Positions 41,986 to 50,963 are shown, counted from the stretch's first letter. The stretch: 64,000 nt of DNA from Flavihumibacter fluminis (GCF_021491375.1 NZ_JAKEVY010000003.1:620001-684000), one strand, 5' to 3'. Notes: a model not told the origin generated them from the letters alone. Made by a program: numbers and translations.

Positions 41986-44340
41986 CACCGTTTCAAACAG
42001 GTTAAATATTCGTTTGTATTCATCCGTCCAGCTGGAGGGTTCAACAAATCCATGATCCTCCATTGGGTACATGGCTACCTGCCAGTTTTCTTTTCCTAAT
42101 TCGATAAGTCGTTGATTGAGTCGCACTACATCCTGAAAATGCACATTGACATCCACCATGCCATGGCAAATCAACAGATGATCCTGTAAGCCGGCTGCGA
42201 AATAGATGGGTGAACTTCTTCTGTAGGCAATGCTGTCTTCAGCAGGCGTGTTTAGAATATTGGAAGTATATCCATGGTTGTAATGTGCCCAGTCGGTAAC
42301 AGGACGAAGCGCTGCTCCTGCTGCAAATGTTCCAGGAGAGGTAAACAAGCCCATCAGCGTGATGAAACCGCCATAGGATCCACCATAAATCCCAATCCGT
42401 TTGGCATCCACTCCATGTTCTTTTGCCAGCCATTTTGCTCCGTCGATATGATCAGTCAGATCCTTACCTCCCATGTGACGATAGATGGCAGTCCGCCAAT
42501 CGCGGCCATATCCTGCACTTCCCCTGTAATCCATATCCAGCACATAGTATCCCTGGTCGGCCAGCATGTTATGAAACATATATTCTCTGAAATAACTGCT
42601 CCACCATTTGTGCGCATTCTGCAAATAGCCAGCTCCATGAACAAAAATTACGGCCGGCTTGGAAGGATCAGGATTTGCCGGGCGATAGAATCTGGCAGGA
42701 ACCATCGCTCCATCTGCAGCCGGAACCTGTACCAGCTCCGGATCGCGCCAGGTATAAGAGGAAAACAATTCGGATTGGGCCTTATTGGTGATCTGTTGCG
42801 CTTTCGCTTTAGGATTATTATCCTGCAAATAGAGTTCCCAGGGTTTATTGGAATAGGAATATAAAATAGCCAGATGTTTTTCATCTGGAGATAGCACTAC
42901 CTGGTTGGCTCCTGTAAGCTGTGTGATGCGTTCCGGTTTTCTACCGGTAACGGATAACCGATAAAAATGTTTTTCACCGGGATGAACTTCGTTTGTGGTA
43001 ATGAAGAAATACTTTCCGTCTTTCGACACCTGTACGGATTGTACTTCATAACTACCTTGTGTAAGCGCTGTTTTATTGCCGGTTTGAATAGTATACTTGT
43101 AAAGATGTGAATACCCGGTTACTTCAGACTGGAACCAATATTCATGTTCATTAAGCCATCCGGCGGAAGCACTAAAACTCCCGATACCGGGGCCGCCAAT
43201 CCAGGCTTCATCCCGTTGCCGGTCTGCGAGTTTCAATTTTCCTTCTGAGGGAATCAATTGCATGATCCATCTGTCCTTGTTATCCAGTGAATAGATTTCA
43301 ACCATAGCATTGCTGCCGGAAGGTGACCAGCTCAGCCGGCCAACAGAAAGCAGGCGTTTGGTTTTTTTCGCAGCTGACAACCTGGTCGGATAATCTTTCA
43401 GATAGTCAGGAAGATCTTCAATACCCGGAATTGAATCCAGCGAAACAGCATGTAGACTGTCTTTTTCGCGATCATACACAAATAATTCACTGGTTCCCGA
43501 AGGGCTGCCTACTTTGGTTCTGGCCGGAATATCTTCCGTAAAACCTGTTTCAGTAACATAGTTGGGGACGATGGTTCGCTTGCCATTCTGATCCGGTTTG
43601 AAAAGTGTATAACTGATATAGCGACCATCTGAACTGATCTGTAGATTTCGCATCATTTTATCGCCGGTAAACAGTTGCCGAACCTGTTTTGGCTTTGGTA
43701 AAGATTTGGTAAAGGCTTCGGTGGCTTCTTTTTTTTCTTTACGTTCCCGGATAACTTCCATCCATTCCAACTGATCTTTTTTTAACCATTCCTCCTGTGA
43801 ACCCGAACGCTGTTTGCTTTCTGCAGGGGCGGTTTTCTGAACGCTGATCAATTGTTGCAGCTGACCGGTTTCAGGATCCCAGGCATATAGGTCCTGCTGC
43901 TGTTGAAATACGATCCTCTTCTCATTGAAAGAAAAAACCGGATTCATTTCTGAGGCAACTGTTTGTGTTATCTGCCTGGTTTTTCCTGTTTTGGTATCCA
44001 TTAGAAAAATATCACCGTCTTTTTGATAGAGGGCCTGACTGCGAGACAGGTTAAAAACCAGGTTACGATGGTAGAGAATTTCGTTCTTCCTTGAGCTAGC
44101 CAGTTTTTGTGGAGTACGATTTTCCTTTGTGATAAAATAAGTCGAATCGGCTGCTGCATTTTCCGGATTCCAATCGAAATACAGGATCGAACCATCAGCA
44201 CTCCATTGCAGGTTGGATGGCGAACTTCCGATCCATTTGGGATCTGCCATAATTTTATCAATGGTCAGTTTTCCTGGTTGGTTTTGTGCATATAAACCAG
44301 TGGATAGGAAAAGCAAAACAGCAATAGCGATTTTTTTCAT
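41965..44340 (-). CDS. S9 family peptidase (DPP IV-like prolyl oligopeptidase)
   Basis: A 791-residue exported serine peptidase with a signal peptide (1-19, STGLYAQ). A beta-propeller (about 30-530) with WSADGSILYFDWNP, FSFNEKRIVFQQ, YISYTLF and LSPDEKHLAILYS repeats leads to the C-terminal alpha/beta hydrolase. There the nucleophile is in GIYGGSYGGFITL, the aspartate in HGMVDVNVHFQD and the histidine in YPMEDHGF. It should cut X-Pro or similar dipeptides from peptides in the periplasm. It is unrelated to the rhamnose genes functionally, only convergent with rhaB. Monocistronic. Confidence 0.93.
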   Translation of the reverse strand: MKKIAIAVLLFLSTGLYAQNQPGKLTIDKIMADPKWIGSSPSNLQWSADGSILYFDWNPENAAADSTYFITKENRTPQKLASSRKNEILYHRNLVFNLSRSQALYQKDGDIFLMDTKTGKTRQITQTVASEMNPVFSFNEKRIVFQQQQDLYAWDPETGQLQQLISVQKTAPAESKQRSGSQEEWLKKDQLEWMEVIRERKEKKEATEAFTKSLPKPKQVRQLFTGDKMMRNLQISSDGRYISYTLFKPDQNGKRTIVPNYVTETGFTEDIPARTKVGSPSGTSELFVYDREKDSLHAVSLDSIPGIEDLPDYLKDYPTRLSAAKKTKRLLSVGRLSWSPSGSNAMVEIYSLDNKDRWIMQLIPSEGKLKLADRQRDEAWIGGPGIGSFSASAGWLNEHEYWFQSEVTGYSHLYKYTIQTGNKTALTQGSYEVQSVQVSKDGKYFFITTNEVHPGEKHFYRLSVTGRKPERITQLTGANQVVLSPDEKHLAILYSYSNKPWELYLQDNNPKAKAQQITNKAQSELFSSYTWRDPELVQVPAADGAMVPARFYRPANPDPSKPAVIFVHGAGYLQNAHKWWSSYFREYMFHNMLADQGYYVLDMDYRGSAGYGRDWRTAIYRHMGGKDLTDHIDGAKWLAKEHGVDAKRIGIYGGSYGGFITLMGLFTSPGTFAAGAALRPVTDWAHYNHGYTSNILNTPAEDSIAYRRSSPIYFAAGLQDHLLICHGMVDVNVHFQDVVRLNQRLIELGKENWQVAMYPMEDHGFVEPSSWTDEYKRIFNLFETVLKRRSN

Positions 44341-44414
44341 GCCCTTCGACTTTAACTGCTAAGATAGGGGATGAATACCTGTTATAACTTACCTTAGTAG
44401 AAATCAGTTTCTCC

Positions 44415-45185
44415 ATGGAATTTTTTGTGGCAGAGAACTCCATTGTAAGGAAGATCTGGGGTAAGAGCGATACTATATTGTTCATATTTGCAGGCGCTGC
44501 GGCTGAGTTTGCACTCAATAAAGCGGTGGACTGGTTATACTATACGGGGAAACTTCCTGCAGATCCGATTGGCCGGCTGTTTTCCACTGTTGAGTATGCC
44601 CGAAGGATTGTATTTACACCAACTCAGCAAGCGCATAAAGCAATAGATACCATGGCTGCTATCCATGCAGGATTGGAGAAAAAAAGAGGCAGCCAGATCC
44701 CTGATTGGTCCTATCGTGATGTATTGTTCATGCTGATTTATTATTCAATCGCTGCTTACGAATTGCTGGAGCGGAAACTGACAGCGGACGAAAAGCAGGA
44801 GGTGTATGATGTTTTTTACCGTATGGGCTCACGCATGGGTTTAAAAACTCTTCCTGCAACTTATCAGGAATGGTTACCGGTGCGGGAAGCTCATTTAGAG
44901 CAGGATTTGGAGAAATCGCTTTATACCGAAGATCTTTTCAAGCAATATCGAAAGCACCTGGGCAATATGCGGTTCCGCGTATTAATTGAAGCCCAGAAAC
45001 TGGTAGTGCCACATCAGGTAAAGGAATTATTACAGTTCAGTGATTTTTCATTGCTGACCCCTGTTGTTCCATTGTACAAAGTCAGCCGGCTTATGAAAAT
45101 GGACTGGATGCTCAAAAAAATATTACTACCCGGCGCATACCAGGAGCAGATCCAGGGACTGGATATAGTTCCACCTGTCAGATAA
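44415..45185 (+). CDS. MpaB-like oxygenase family protein (DUF2236)
   Basis: A 256-residue protein of the DUF2236/MpaB family, which includes rubber oxygenases (Lcp) and the fungal MpaB chain-cleaving oxygenase. The start IVRKIWGKSDTILFIFAGAAAEFALNKAVDWL and the segment RIVFTPTQQAHKAIDTMAAIH match the family core. Heme b binding is expected for characterised members, but I cannot pick the ligand with certainty. No signal peptide; one hydrophobic helix near the N-terminus. Substrate unknown. It lies alone between the S9 peptidase (divergent) and lutABC (same strand, 65-bp gap with an inverted repeat). Confidence 0.82.
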   Translation: MEFFVAENSIVRKIWGKSDTILFIFAGAAAEFALNKAVDWLYYTGKLPADPIGRLFSTVEYARRIVFTPTQQAHKAIDTMAAIHAGLEKKRGSQIPDWSYRDVLFMLIYYSIAAYELLERKLTADEKQEVYDVFYRMGSRMGLKTLPATYQEWLPVREAHLEQDLEKSLYTEDLFKQYRKHLGNMRFRVLIEAQKLVVPHQVKELLQFSDFSLLTPVVPLYKVSRLMKMDWMLKKILLPGAYQEQIQGLDIVPPVR

Positions 45186-45215
45186 TTTACCTTTAGCATC
45201 GGATAAAAATTAAAT

Positions 45216-45243
45216 AAAATCTGAAACAATATCTTCAGATTTT
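45216..45243. promoter_or_regulatory. 10-bp inverted repeat just upstream of lutA
   Basis: AAAATCTGAA (45216-45225) and its exact complement TTCAGATTTT (45234-45243), with an 8-nt spacer, end 7 nt before the lutA ATG. It is AT-rich, so it suits a repressor operator for the lactate genes better than a terminator. No regulator gene adjoins. Confidence 0.45.
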
Positions 45244-45250
45244 CGCTAAA

Positions 45251-46003
45251 ATGTTTTCCATGTACACGGTTGGCTTATTTGTTCCCTGTTATATAGACCA
45301 GTTTTACCCACAGGTGGCCATTTCAAGCCTGCAACTGTTGGTGAAACTGGGCTGTAAAGTGGTGGTTCCCTTAAACCAAACCTGTTGCGGTCAGCCAATG
45401 GCCAACAGTGGTTTTGCCAGCCTGTCAAAAGGTTGTGATGCCAATTTCATTCAGAATTTTGGTGAACTGGATTATATTGTTTGTCCCTCCGGTAGCTGTA
45501 CCCTTCATATAAAAGAACATCTCCACAGTGAACAGTTTCCTGAAAAAGCGACTCAAATTCAACAGCGCATCTATGAACTGACTGAATTCCTGACGGATGT
45601 TTTAAACCTGACCACCTTCAAAGGATCCTTTCGACATCGTGTCGGTTTACACAATTCCTGTCATGGTCAGCGTGGCCTTCACCTCTCTTCCATGTCTGAA
45701 TTGGTAGCACCGGTTTTTTCAAAGCCGGCTGATTTGCTGAAGCGAATCAGCGGACTTGAATTAGTAGTACCGGAACGATCGGATGAGTGTTGTGGTTTTG
45801 GTGGTACGTTCTGTGTATTTGAAGAAGCGGTTAGTGTAAAAATGGGGAAGGACCGAATCACGGAACATGAACAAAACCAGGTGGAAATTCTGACCGGAGG
45901 TGATATGAGCTGTTTGATGCACCTGGAAGGTATTTTAAAACGCAAAAAAAGTCCGGTTAGAGTAATGCATATTGCTGAAATTTTAAACGCCGGATATGAG
46001 TAG
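45251..46003 (+). CDS. lutA: Lactate utilisation Fe-S protein LutA/LldE
   Basis: Part of the LutABC complex that oxidises L-lactate to pyruvate at the cytoplasmic membrane. It has 250 residues and two CCG-type cysteine-rich motifs, NQTCCGQPMANSG and SDECCGFGGTFC, which bind an Fe-S cluster of the heterodisulfide reductase type. VGLFVPCYIDQFYPQV at the N-terminus and VGLHNSCHGQRGL are also characteristic. Two in-frame ATGs (45251 and 45260) are possible starts; relatives begin close to either. Its stop codon overlaps the lutB start by 8 bp. The operon could consume lactate made by the RhaEW dehydrogenase, which is an inference from proximity. Confidence 0.95.
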   Translation: MFSMYTVGLFVPCYIDQFYPQVAISSLQLLVKLGCKVVVPLNQTCCGQPMANSGFASLSKGCDANFIQNFGELDYIVCPSGSCTLHIKEHLHSEQFPEKATQIQQRIYELTEFLTDVLNLTTFKGSFRHRVGLHNSCHGQRGLHLSSMSELVAPVFSKPADLLKRISGLELVVPERSDECCGFGGTFCVFEEAVSVKMGKDRITEHEQNQVEILTGGDMSCLMHLEGILKRKKSPVRVMHIAEILNAGYE

Positions 46004-47366
46004 CCGTCACGCGCAATTAGCCGAACAATTCAATGCTGATGAAGCACGCACCAACTGGCACGATCAAACGCTTTGGTGGGTTCGTCAGAAACGCGACCGT
46101 GCTGCCAATACCCTGCCTGAATGGGAACAGCTTCGGCAATGGGCATCCGATATAAAGGATCATACCTTGTCGAATCTGCATGCCTACCTGCTTGAGTTTG
46201 AAAAAAATGCACTGGCAAACGGAGTGTTTGTTCATTGGGCAAAAGATGCTCAAGAACACAACCGGATTATTTACGATATCCTGCAAAAGGCCGGTGTAGA
46301 CCGCATCGTCAAGAGCAAGAGCATGCTCACGGAAGAATGTCACCTCAACCCTTACCTGCAGGATAAAGGCATAGATGTGGTAGATACCGATCTGGGTGAA
46401 CGAATCGTACAGTTCAGGGAAGAAGCGCCCAGCCATATTGTTTTACCGGCTATTCATCTTAAGAAGGAAGATGTCAGTAATACATTTCATGAACACCTGG
46501 GAACAGAAAAAGGGAATAATGATCCGCAATACCTGACACATGCAGCCCGCCTGCATCTCAGGGAGAAATTTATCCAGTCGGATATTGCCATCACCGGCGT
46601 CAATTTCGCCATTGCCGAAACAGGCGGTATTGTAGTTTGTACTAATGAAGGCAATGCAGATATGGGGGCACATGCAGCCCGGATTCATATCGCCTGTATG
46701 GGATTTGAAAAAATCATTCCCAAAGCTGAACACCTGGGTGTGTTTACCCGATTGCTTGCAAGAAGTGCCACCGGGCAACCTATCACCACTTATACCAGTC
46801 ATTTTCACCGGCCGGCACCAGGTAAGGAAATGCATATTGTGCTCGTTGATAATGGCAGATCAAGACAGTTAGGAAGGGAAGATTTTCGTAATTCGTTAAA
46901 ATGTATCCGTTGTGCGGCCTGCTTTAATACCTGCCCGGTTTACAGACGAAGCGGGGGGCATAGTTATCATACCGCAGTTGCCGGACCGATCGGTTCCATC
47001 CTGAATCCCAACCTGGATATGAAAGCAAATGTAGATTTGCCATTTGCCTCCACGCTTTGCGGCTCCTGTTCGAATGTTTGTCCGGTTAAAATCAATATTC
47101 ACGAACAACTCTGGAAGTGGCGACAGGTTATCAGCGCAGAAGGACTTACAGCACCCTCCAAAAAAATTGGTATGAAACTGATGGCCTGGGTACTGGCCCG
47201 ACCAGGTGTTTATCGTTTTGCAGGAAAGACTGCCAGATGGGTGACTGCAAACCTTCCCTTCCTGGTAAAAAATAAAACCTGGAACCCCTGGTTCAAACAG
47301 AGAGAAATGCCGGAAGCGCCCAAACAGAGTTTCCAGGAATGGTATAAAAAACAACAACGTTCATGA
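45996..47366 (+). CDS. lutB: Lactate utilisation Fe-S protein LutB/LldF
   Basis: Central subunit of LutABC, with 456 residues. A LUD-type N-terminal domain (about 65-290; FAIAETGGIVVCTNEGNADM) is followed by two 4Fe-4S motifs, CIRCAACFNTCPVY and CGSCSNVCPVKINIHEQLW, and a C-terminal helical part. It transfers electrons from lactate oxidation. Coupled to lutA by an 8-bp overlap and to lutC by a 4-bp ATGA overlap, so expression is tightly linked. Cytoplasmic or membrane-associated. Confidence 0.96.
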   Translation: MSSRHAQLAEQFNADEARTNWHDQTLWWVRQKRDRAANTLPEWEQLRQWASDIKDHTLSNLHAYLLEFEKNALANGVFVHWAKDAQEHNRIIYDILQKAGVDRIVKSKSMLTEECHLNPYLQDKGIDVVDTDLGERIVQFREEAPSHIVLPAIHLKKEDVSNTFHEHLGTEKGNNDPQYLTHAARLHLREKFIQSDIAITGVNFAIAETGGIVVCTNEGNADMGAHAARIHIACMGFEKIIPKAEHLGVFTRLLARSATGQPITTYTSHFHRPAPGKEMHIVLVDNGRSRQLGREDFRNSLKCIRCAACFNTCPVYRRSGGHSYHTAVAGPIGSILNPNLDMKANVDLPFASTLCGSCSNVCPVKINIHEQLWKWRQVISAEGLTAPSKKIGMKLMAWVLARPGVYRFAGKTARWVTANLPFLVKNKTWNPWFKQREMPEAPKQSFQEWYKKQQRS

Positions 47367-47962
47367 GTAGCCGAAATCAAATACTGGAAGCCATTAAAAA
47401 TGCACAACCGGCAATTAAACCATTGCCAGTATTGGATTATACGGCGGTAACACCAATCAAAGAGTTGATATCCTCTTTTGAACAATTTGTAAATGCTGTT
47501 GGTGGCAGGGTTCGGTTCGTTGATCAGTCTGCAGAGCTTACCCTGGAAATTGAAAATGCAAGACAGGAAGGCCGGTTAATTCTAAACAGGCTGAATGGAT
47601 TTTCCAGCATGGATGAGATTTCACCAGACCTTAACGAGTTGGAGAAGCTCGATCGGGTTTATGTCCGGGGAAGCCTGGGAGTTGCAGAGAATGGTGCGAT
47701 ATGGGTGGAGGAAACGTCCATGGGTAACCGAATATTACCATTCATAGCACAGGAGCTTGTAATAGTATTACGCGAAGAGGAGCTGGTTCCCACCATGCAT
47801 GACGCTTATCAACGTATCCGGATCAACCAGGAAGGTTTTGGTGTTTTTATTGCGGGGCCTTCTAAAACAGCAGATATCGAACAATCGCTGGTAATTGGCG
47901 CACATGGTCCCGTTGCACTTACTGTTTTGATCCTGAAATCCGGGTTGGCGGTGCCTGCTTAA
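47363..47962 (+). CDS. lutC: Lactate utilisation protein LutC/LldG, LUD domain
   Basis: Third subunit of LutABC. It has 199 residues, mostly one LUD domain: VRGSLGVAENGAIWVEE, then PFIAQELVIVLREEELVPTMHDAY and GFGVFIAGPSKTADIEQSLVIGAHGPVALTVLIL. The late GPSKTADIEQSLVxGxHGP motif is the family hallmark. Its last 44 bp overlap the 3' end of the convergent mtfA-like gene, the longest convergent overlap in the window. No terminator is visible after it. Confidence 0.94.
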   Translation: MSSRNQILEAIKNAQPAIKPLPVLDYTAVTPIKELISSFEQFVNAVGGRVRFVDQSAELTLEIENARQEGRLILNRLNGFSSMDEISPDLNELEKLDRVYVRGSLGVAENGAIWVEETSMGNRILPFIAQELVIVLREEELVPTMHDAYQRIRINQEGFGVFIAGPSKTADIEQSLVIGAHGPVALTVLILKSGLAVPA

Positions 47963-48710
47963 ATATTTTCTCGAGCATTTCGTACAACTTTGGATGCTTG
48001 GATTTCAATAATGCCGGGCGTTCGAAAAAGTATTCAGCGGCAACAGCGAAAAACTCTGTCTGGCTGGTTGCACCATAAGGATTGATATCTGACTCATCTT
48101 CCTTAATCTCCTGGATTTTCCGGTGAATCAGCTTCAGCCAGGGCAGGCTATATTGTTTGGAGAGCAGTGCCTCAGGAACTCCGTCAACAGCGCCATCCGC
48201 CTTGTCCAGCAGATGTACAAATTCATGAATGGCTGTGTTGTGTTTATCTGTTTTGTTGGAGAAACCTTCTCTTAAAGCCTGTTTACTGAGGATCATTTTA
48301 TGATTCATAACGCCGGATCCGACCATGCCCAGTATATTCCGGTCGCGTGATTTGGTATCAAATTCCTGGTCAAAACTATCATTGTAAATCAGCACATCGG
48401 TAAGGTTGCTATAATGCCATTCCGGAAATCCGAAAATTGGAATAACAGCACTGGCTGCTACTAAAATACGGTCAGCATCCGTTATTTCGGTTCCTACGGG
48501 AGTAATACGCGTCTCACGCAGGAAATCTTCCACTTCAGTTATAAATCGTGGTCTATCGTTCTCAGGCAGAGAGCGATAATAGGCCACTTCCTGCTCCAGG
48601 ATCCCGGGTATATTAGCTGGCAGGGGTGCAGCCGCCTGTTTTTTGCGATCTGACTGTTTCCACCAGATCACCGCAAGAATCAGCGCTCCAAAAAATACAA
48701 GTCCAAACAT
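47919..48710 (-). CDS. mtfA: MtfA-like zinc peptidase (M90)
   Basis: A 263-residue protein of the MtfA/DUF980 family; in E. coli MtfA binds the glucose repressor Mlc and has aminopeptidase activity. One membrane span at the N-terminus (about 2-16, LVFFGALILAVIWW) distinguishes the Bacteroidota form. The zinc motif AIHEFVHLLDKADG is present, with the downstream Glu in the TEFFAVAAEYFF helix. The frame begins at a TTG (48716), but the ATG at 48710 (MFGLVFFGAL) is the better start. Mlc is not expected in this phylum, so the natural target is unknown. It overlaps lutC tail to tail by 44 bp. Confidence 0.9.
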   Translation of the reverse strand: MFGLVFFGALILAVIWWKQSDRKKQAAAPLPANIPGILEQEVAYYRSLPENDRPRFITEVEDFLRETRITPVGTEITDADRILVAASAVIPIFGFPEWHYSNLTDVLIYNDSFDQEFDTKSRDRNILGMVGSGVMNHKMILSKQALREGFSNKTDKHNTAIHEFVHLLDKADGAVDGVPEALLSKQYSLPWLKLIHRKIQEIKEDESDINPYGATSQTEFFAVAAEYFFERPALLKSKHPKLYEMLEKIFKQAPPTRISGSKQ

Positions 48711-48731
48711 ATGCAAATGTAACTACCGCTC

Positions 48732-48746
48732 GGGTAACCGACGGGT
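48732..48746 (+). repeat. GGGTAACCRACGGGT element, copy 4
   Basis: GGGTAACCGACGGGT, identical over all 15 bp to copy 3 at 36060. Here it lies in the divergent region between mtfA and the first FAS1 gene and not after a stop codon. Confidence 0.6.
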
Positions 48747-48846
48747 AGGGGAAGCAGAAAAGCAGTTCACGCCTGAAAATATACAATTCACTCCCCTGTT
48801 AAAATCTTAACAATTGTGCTAACTGTAATATCTCAAACTCTTTGTT

Positions 48847-49824
48847 ATGCTAAACAAAACTATCTTACAATTTGCCCGTACATGGGCGCTGCCATTGCTT
48901 GCAGTTTTATTTCTTGCCAGTTGTCAGAAAATGGGTCCTGTTCCTCCACCATGGAAAAATCAGGCGAAGAAAAAAACAATCTGGGAAGTTGCTTCATCAG
49001 ACGGACGTTTCAGTCTGCTTAAAGCGGCAGTAGCCCGTACCGGCCTGGTTCCTGCACTGAATGATAAAAAAGCGAACCTCACCGTATTTGCGCCTACAGA
49101 TGATGCATTTAGAGCGGCTGGTTTCAGAACTGTATCTGACATCGCAAAAGCTCCCGTTGATGTGCTGAAAGCTATCTTATTGTATCATGTTGTTGGGGAT
49201 GAAGTATTTGCTGCTGAAATTCCGCAGGCTAGCAATACCCCGGTTCCCAGTCTGAATGGTCAGCCTTTATATGTTACCCGCACAAGCGCCGGTAATGTAT
49301 TTATAAATGGTGTTAAAGTGATCATCGCCGATATTGATTGCTCCAATGGAGTAATTCATGTAGTGGATCGCGTATTGATTCCTGCTCCGGGTAATATTGT
49401 TGCGCTGGCATCAGGAAATTCAAATCTCAGCTTCCTGGTTGCTGCAGTAATTCGCGCCGGTGCTACCGGTACGGATGTTGCTGCTATTCTCAGCAGTGAT
49501 GGCCCGTTTACCGTATTCGCCCCCACCAACCAGGCATTTGCCGCAGCCGGATTAACTTCAGTTGAGGTTATTAACAATGCTGATCCGGCCTTCCTCTTAA
49601 ATGTACTGGCCTATCATGTGATTGCAGGTGCCCGTGTATTCAGTTCTGATTTGGTTGATGGCGCTGATGTTCCCACTTTCCAGGGTAGCACGTTGGAAAT
49701 CAGTCTGGGATCCGGTGCAAGAGTAAAGGGCAATGCAAATGCTACAGCGTCCAATATCACCATCACAGACCTGCTCGCTACTAATGGAGTGGTACATGTG
49801 ATTGACCAGGTATTGCTCCCATAA
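48847..49824 (+). CDS. Lipoprotein with two FAS1 (fasciclin) domains, copy A
   Basis: A 325-residue exported lipoprotein (lipobox LASC, Cys26). It has two tandem FAS1 domains of about 130-140 residues each. Domain 1 has NLTVFAPTDDAFRAAGF, then ILLYHVVGDEVFAAEI and NGVIHVVDRVLIP. Domain 2 has PFTVFAPTNQAFAAAGL, then NVLAYHVIAGARVFSSDL and NGVVHVIDQVLLP. FAS1 domains mediate adhesion or carbohydrate binding in cell envelopes. After the Cys comes QKMG, which lacks the acidic run of a surface-export signal. Copy B follows 110 bp downstream; the two arose by duplication. Confidence 0.93.
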   Translation: MLNKTILQFARTWALPLLAVLFLASCQKMGPVPPPWKNQAKKKTIWEVASSDGRFSLLKAAVARTGLVPALNDKKANLTVFAPTDDAFRAAGFRTVSDIAKAPVDVLKAILLYHVVGDEVFAAEIPQASNTPVPSLNGQPLYVTRTSAGNVFINGVKVIIADIDCSNGVIHVVDRVLIPAPGNIVALASGNSNLSFLVAAVIRAGATGTDVAAILSSDGPFTVFAPTNQAFAAAGLTSVEVINNADPAFLLNVLAYHVIAGARVFSSDLVDGADVPTFQGSTLEISLGSGARVKGNANATASNITITDLLATNGVVHVIDQVLLP

Positions 49825-49934
49825 AATAGCATTCCCAATAAATAATTTACAGTTCACTCCATTCATTCAACAACTCACTCCATTCTGTTCATCTTTTGCC
49901 TTTCGATTCTGTTACAAAAGGAAAATCTAGCATC

Positions 49935-50876
49935 ATGAAAAAATTTATGACATCCCGCTTACTTCTGATCGCGGTGGCCTTATTCAGTGTATTTACATTC
50001 TCAGCTTGTTCTGATGATGATGATGACAATCAGCCAGCAGATCCAACTATTACAGATGTGGTTGCTACCAACCCTAACTTCTCACTGCTCCTGGCTGCGG
50101 TTTCCAAAGCAGGTTTAGCAGATGAGTTGGCTGCTCCCGGCAATCTGACCGTATTTGCACCTGATAATGAAGCTTTCGCGGCTGCCGGTATCAACCAGGC
50201 CTTTATCAACAGCGCAACTCCACAGGCATTGGCTGATATCCTGCTGTACCATGTAGTAGGTGCGAGAGTGGGTTCCGCAAACGTGCCTGCAAGTGACAGC
50301 GTGCGTACACTGGGACAAAAATTAATCTTTGCCTCCAGAAATGCAAATGGAGTGTTTGTGAATGGAGTGTCTGTAAAAAATGCGGATGTAGCTGCCAGCA
50401 ATGGGGTAATTCATGTAATCAGCAATGTACTGATTCCACCAACCCAAACAATTGCAGGTATAGCAACAGGATCTTCTGATTTCTCCATACTGGTTTCTGC
50501 TGTTGTTAAAGCAGGATTGGTAGATGCAATCAGCAACCCTGGTAAGTATACCGTATTTGCACCTACAAACGCTGCCTTCCAGGCTGCCGGTGTAACTCAG
50601 GCAACTATTGATGCCCTATCTGTTGCTGAAGTAACTGCTATTGTCGGACAGCACGTAATTGGTACAAACGTTTACGCAAGTGATTTGATCAATAATGGAA
50701 CTGCTCCTACGTTAAATCCAGCTGCAACACTTACCATTGGTACAAATCCTCCCAGCGTAAAAGTAACCGGCAGCAGTAGTACTGCGAGCAATGTAGTTAC
50801 CACTACCCCTGGAGCCACATTTAATATCACTGCCACCAACGGTGTGGTTCATGTGATCGATCGCGTTATCCTGTAG
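49935..50876 (+). CDS. Lipoprotein with two FAS1 domains, copy B, with surface-export signal
   Basis: A 313-residue lipoprotein, starting from the ATG at 49935; the frame opens at 49896, but only this start gives a clean signal peptide. The lipobox is FSAC with Cys25, followed at once by SDDDDDN. That matches the SDDDD-type lipoprotein export signal described for Bacteroides and Flavobacterium, so it should be displayed on the cell surface. It has two FAS1 domains (NLTVFAPDNEAFAAAGI, ILLYHVVGARV, NGVIHVISNVLIP; YTVFAPTNAAFQAAGV, NGVVHVIDRVIL). It is the paralogue of copy A, and a strong terminator follows. Confidence 0.93.
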   Translation: MKKFMTSRLLLIAVALFSVFTFSACSDDDDDNQPADPTITDVVATNPNFSLLLAAVSKAGLADELAAPGNLTVFAPDNEAFAAAGINQAFINSATPQALADILLYHVVGARVGSANVPASDSVRTLGQKLIFASRNANGVFVNGVSVKNADVAASNGVIHVISNVLIPPTQTIAGIATGSSDFSILVSAVVKAGLVDAISNPGKYTVFAPTNAAFQAAGVTQATIDALSVAEVTAIVGQHVIGTNVYASDLINNGTAPTLNPAATLTIGTNPPSVKVTGSSSTASNVVTTTPGATFNITATNGVVHVIDRVIL

Positions 50877-50912
50877 AAAGATTGTAGTAGTTTTGATACT
50901 GCGGGGATGGCT

Positions 50913-50949
50913 AGATAGTTCCGGCTTTAACGCCGGAACTATCTTCTTA
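50913..50949 (+). terminator. Intrinsic terminator after the FAS1 pair
   Basis: A 13-bp perfect stem, AGATAGTTCCGGC (50913-50925) and its complement (50932-50944), loop TTTAAC, followed by TCTTAC. It closes the FAS1 transcript before the sensor kinase gene. Confidence 0.8.
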
Positions 50950-50963
50950 CTTAACCTCTACCC

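Noticed and set aside
42274-42864. 196-residue antisense frame in the S9 peptidase gene
   Set aside because: Opposite the catalytic domain of a clear peptidase; no independent support.
48714-48721. CAAATGTA as a -7 box for mtfA
   Set aside because: It matches TACATTTG on the minus strand, but lies 3 nt from the ATG and has no TTG 19-21 nt upstream; likely chance.
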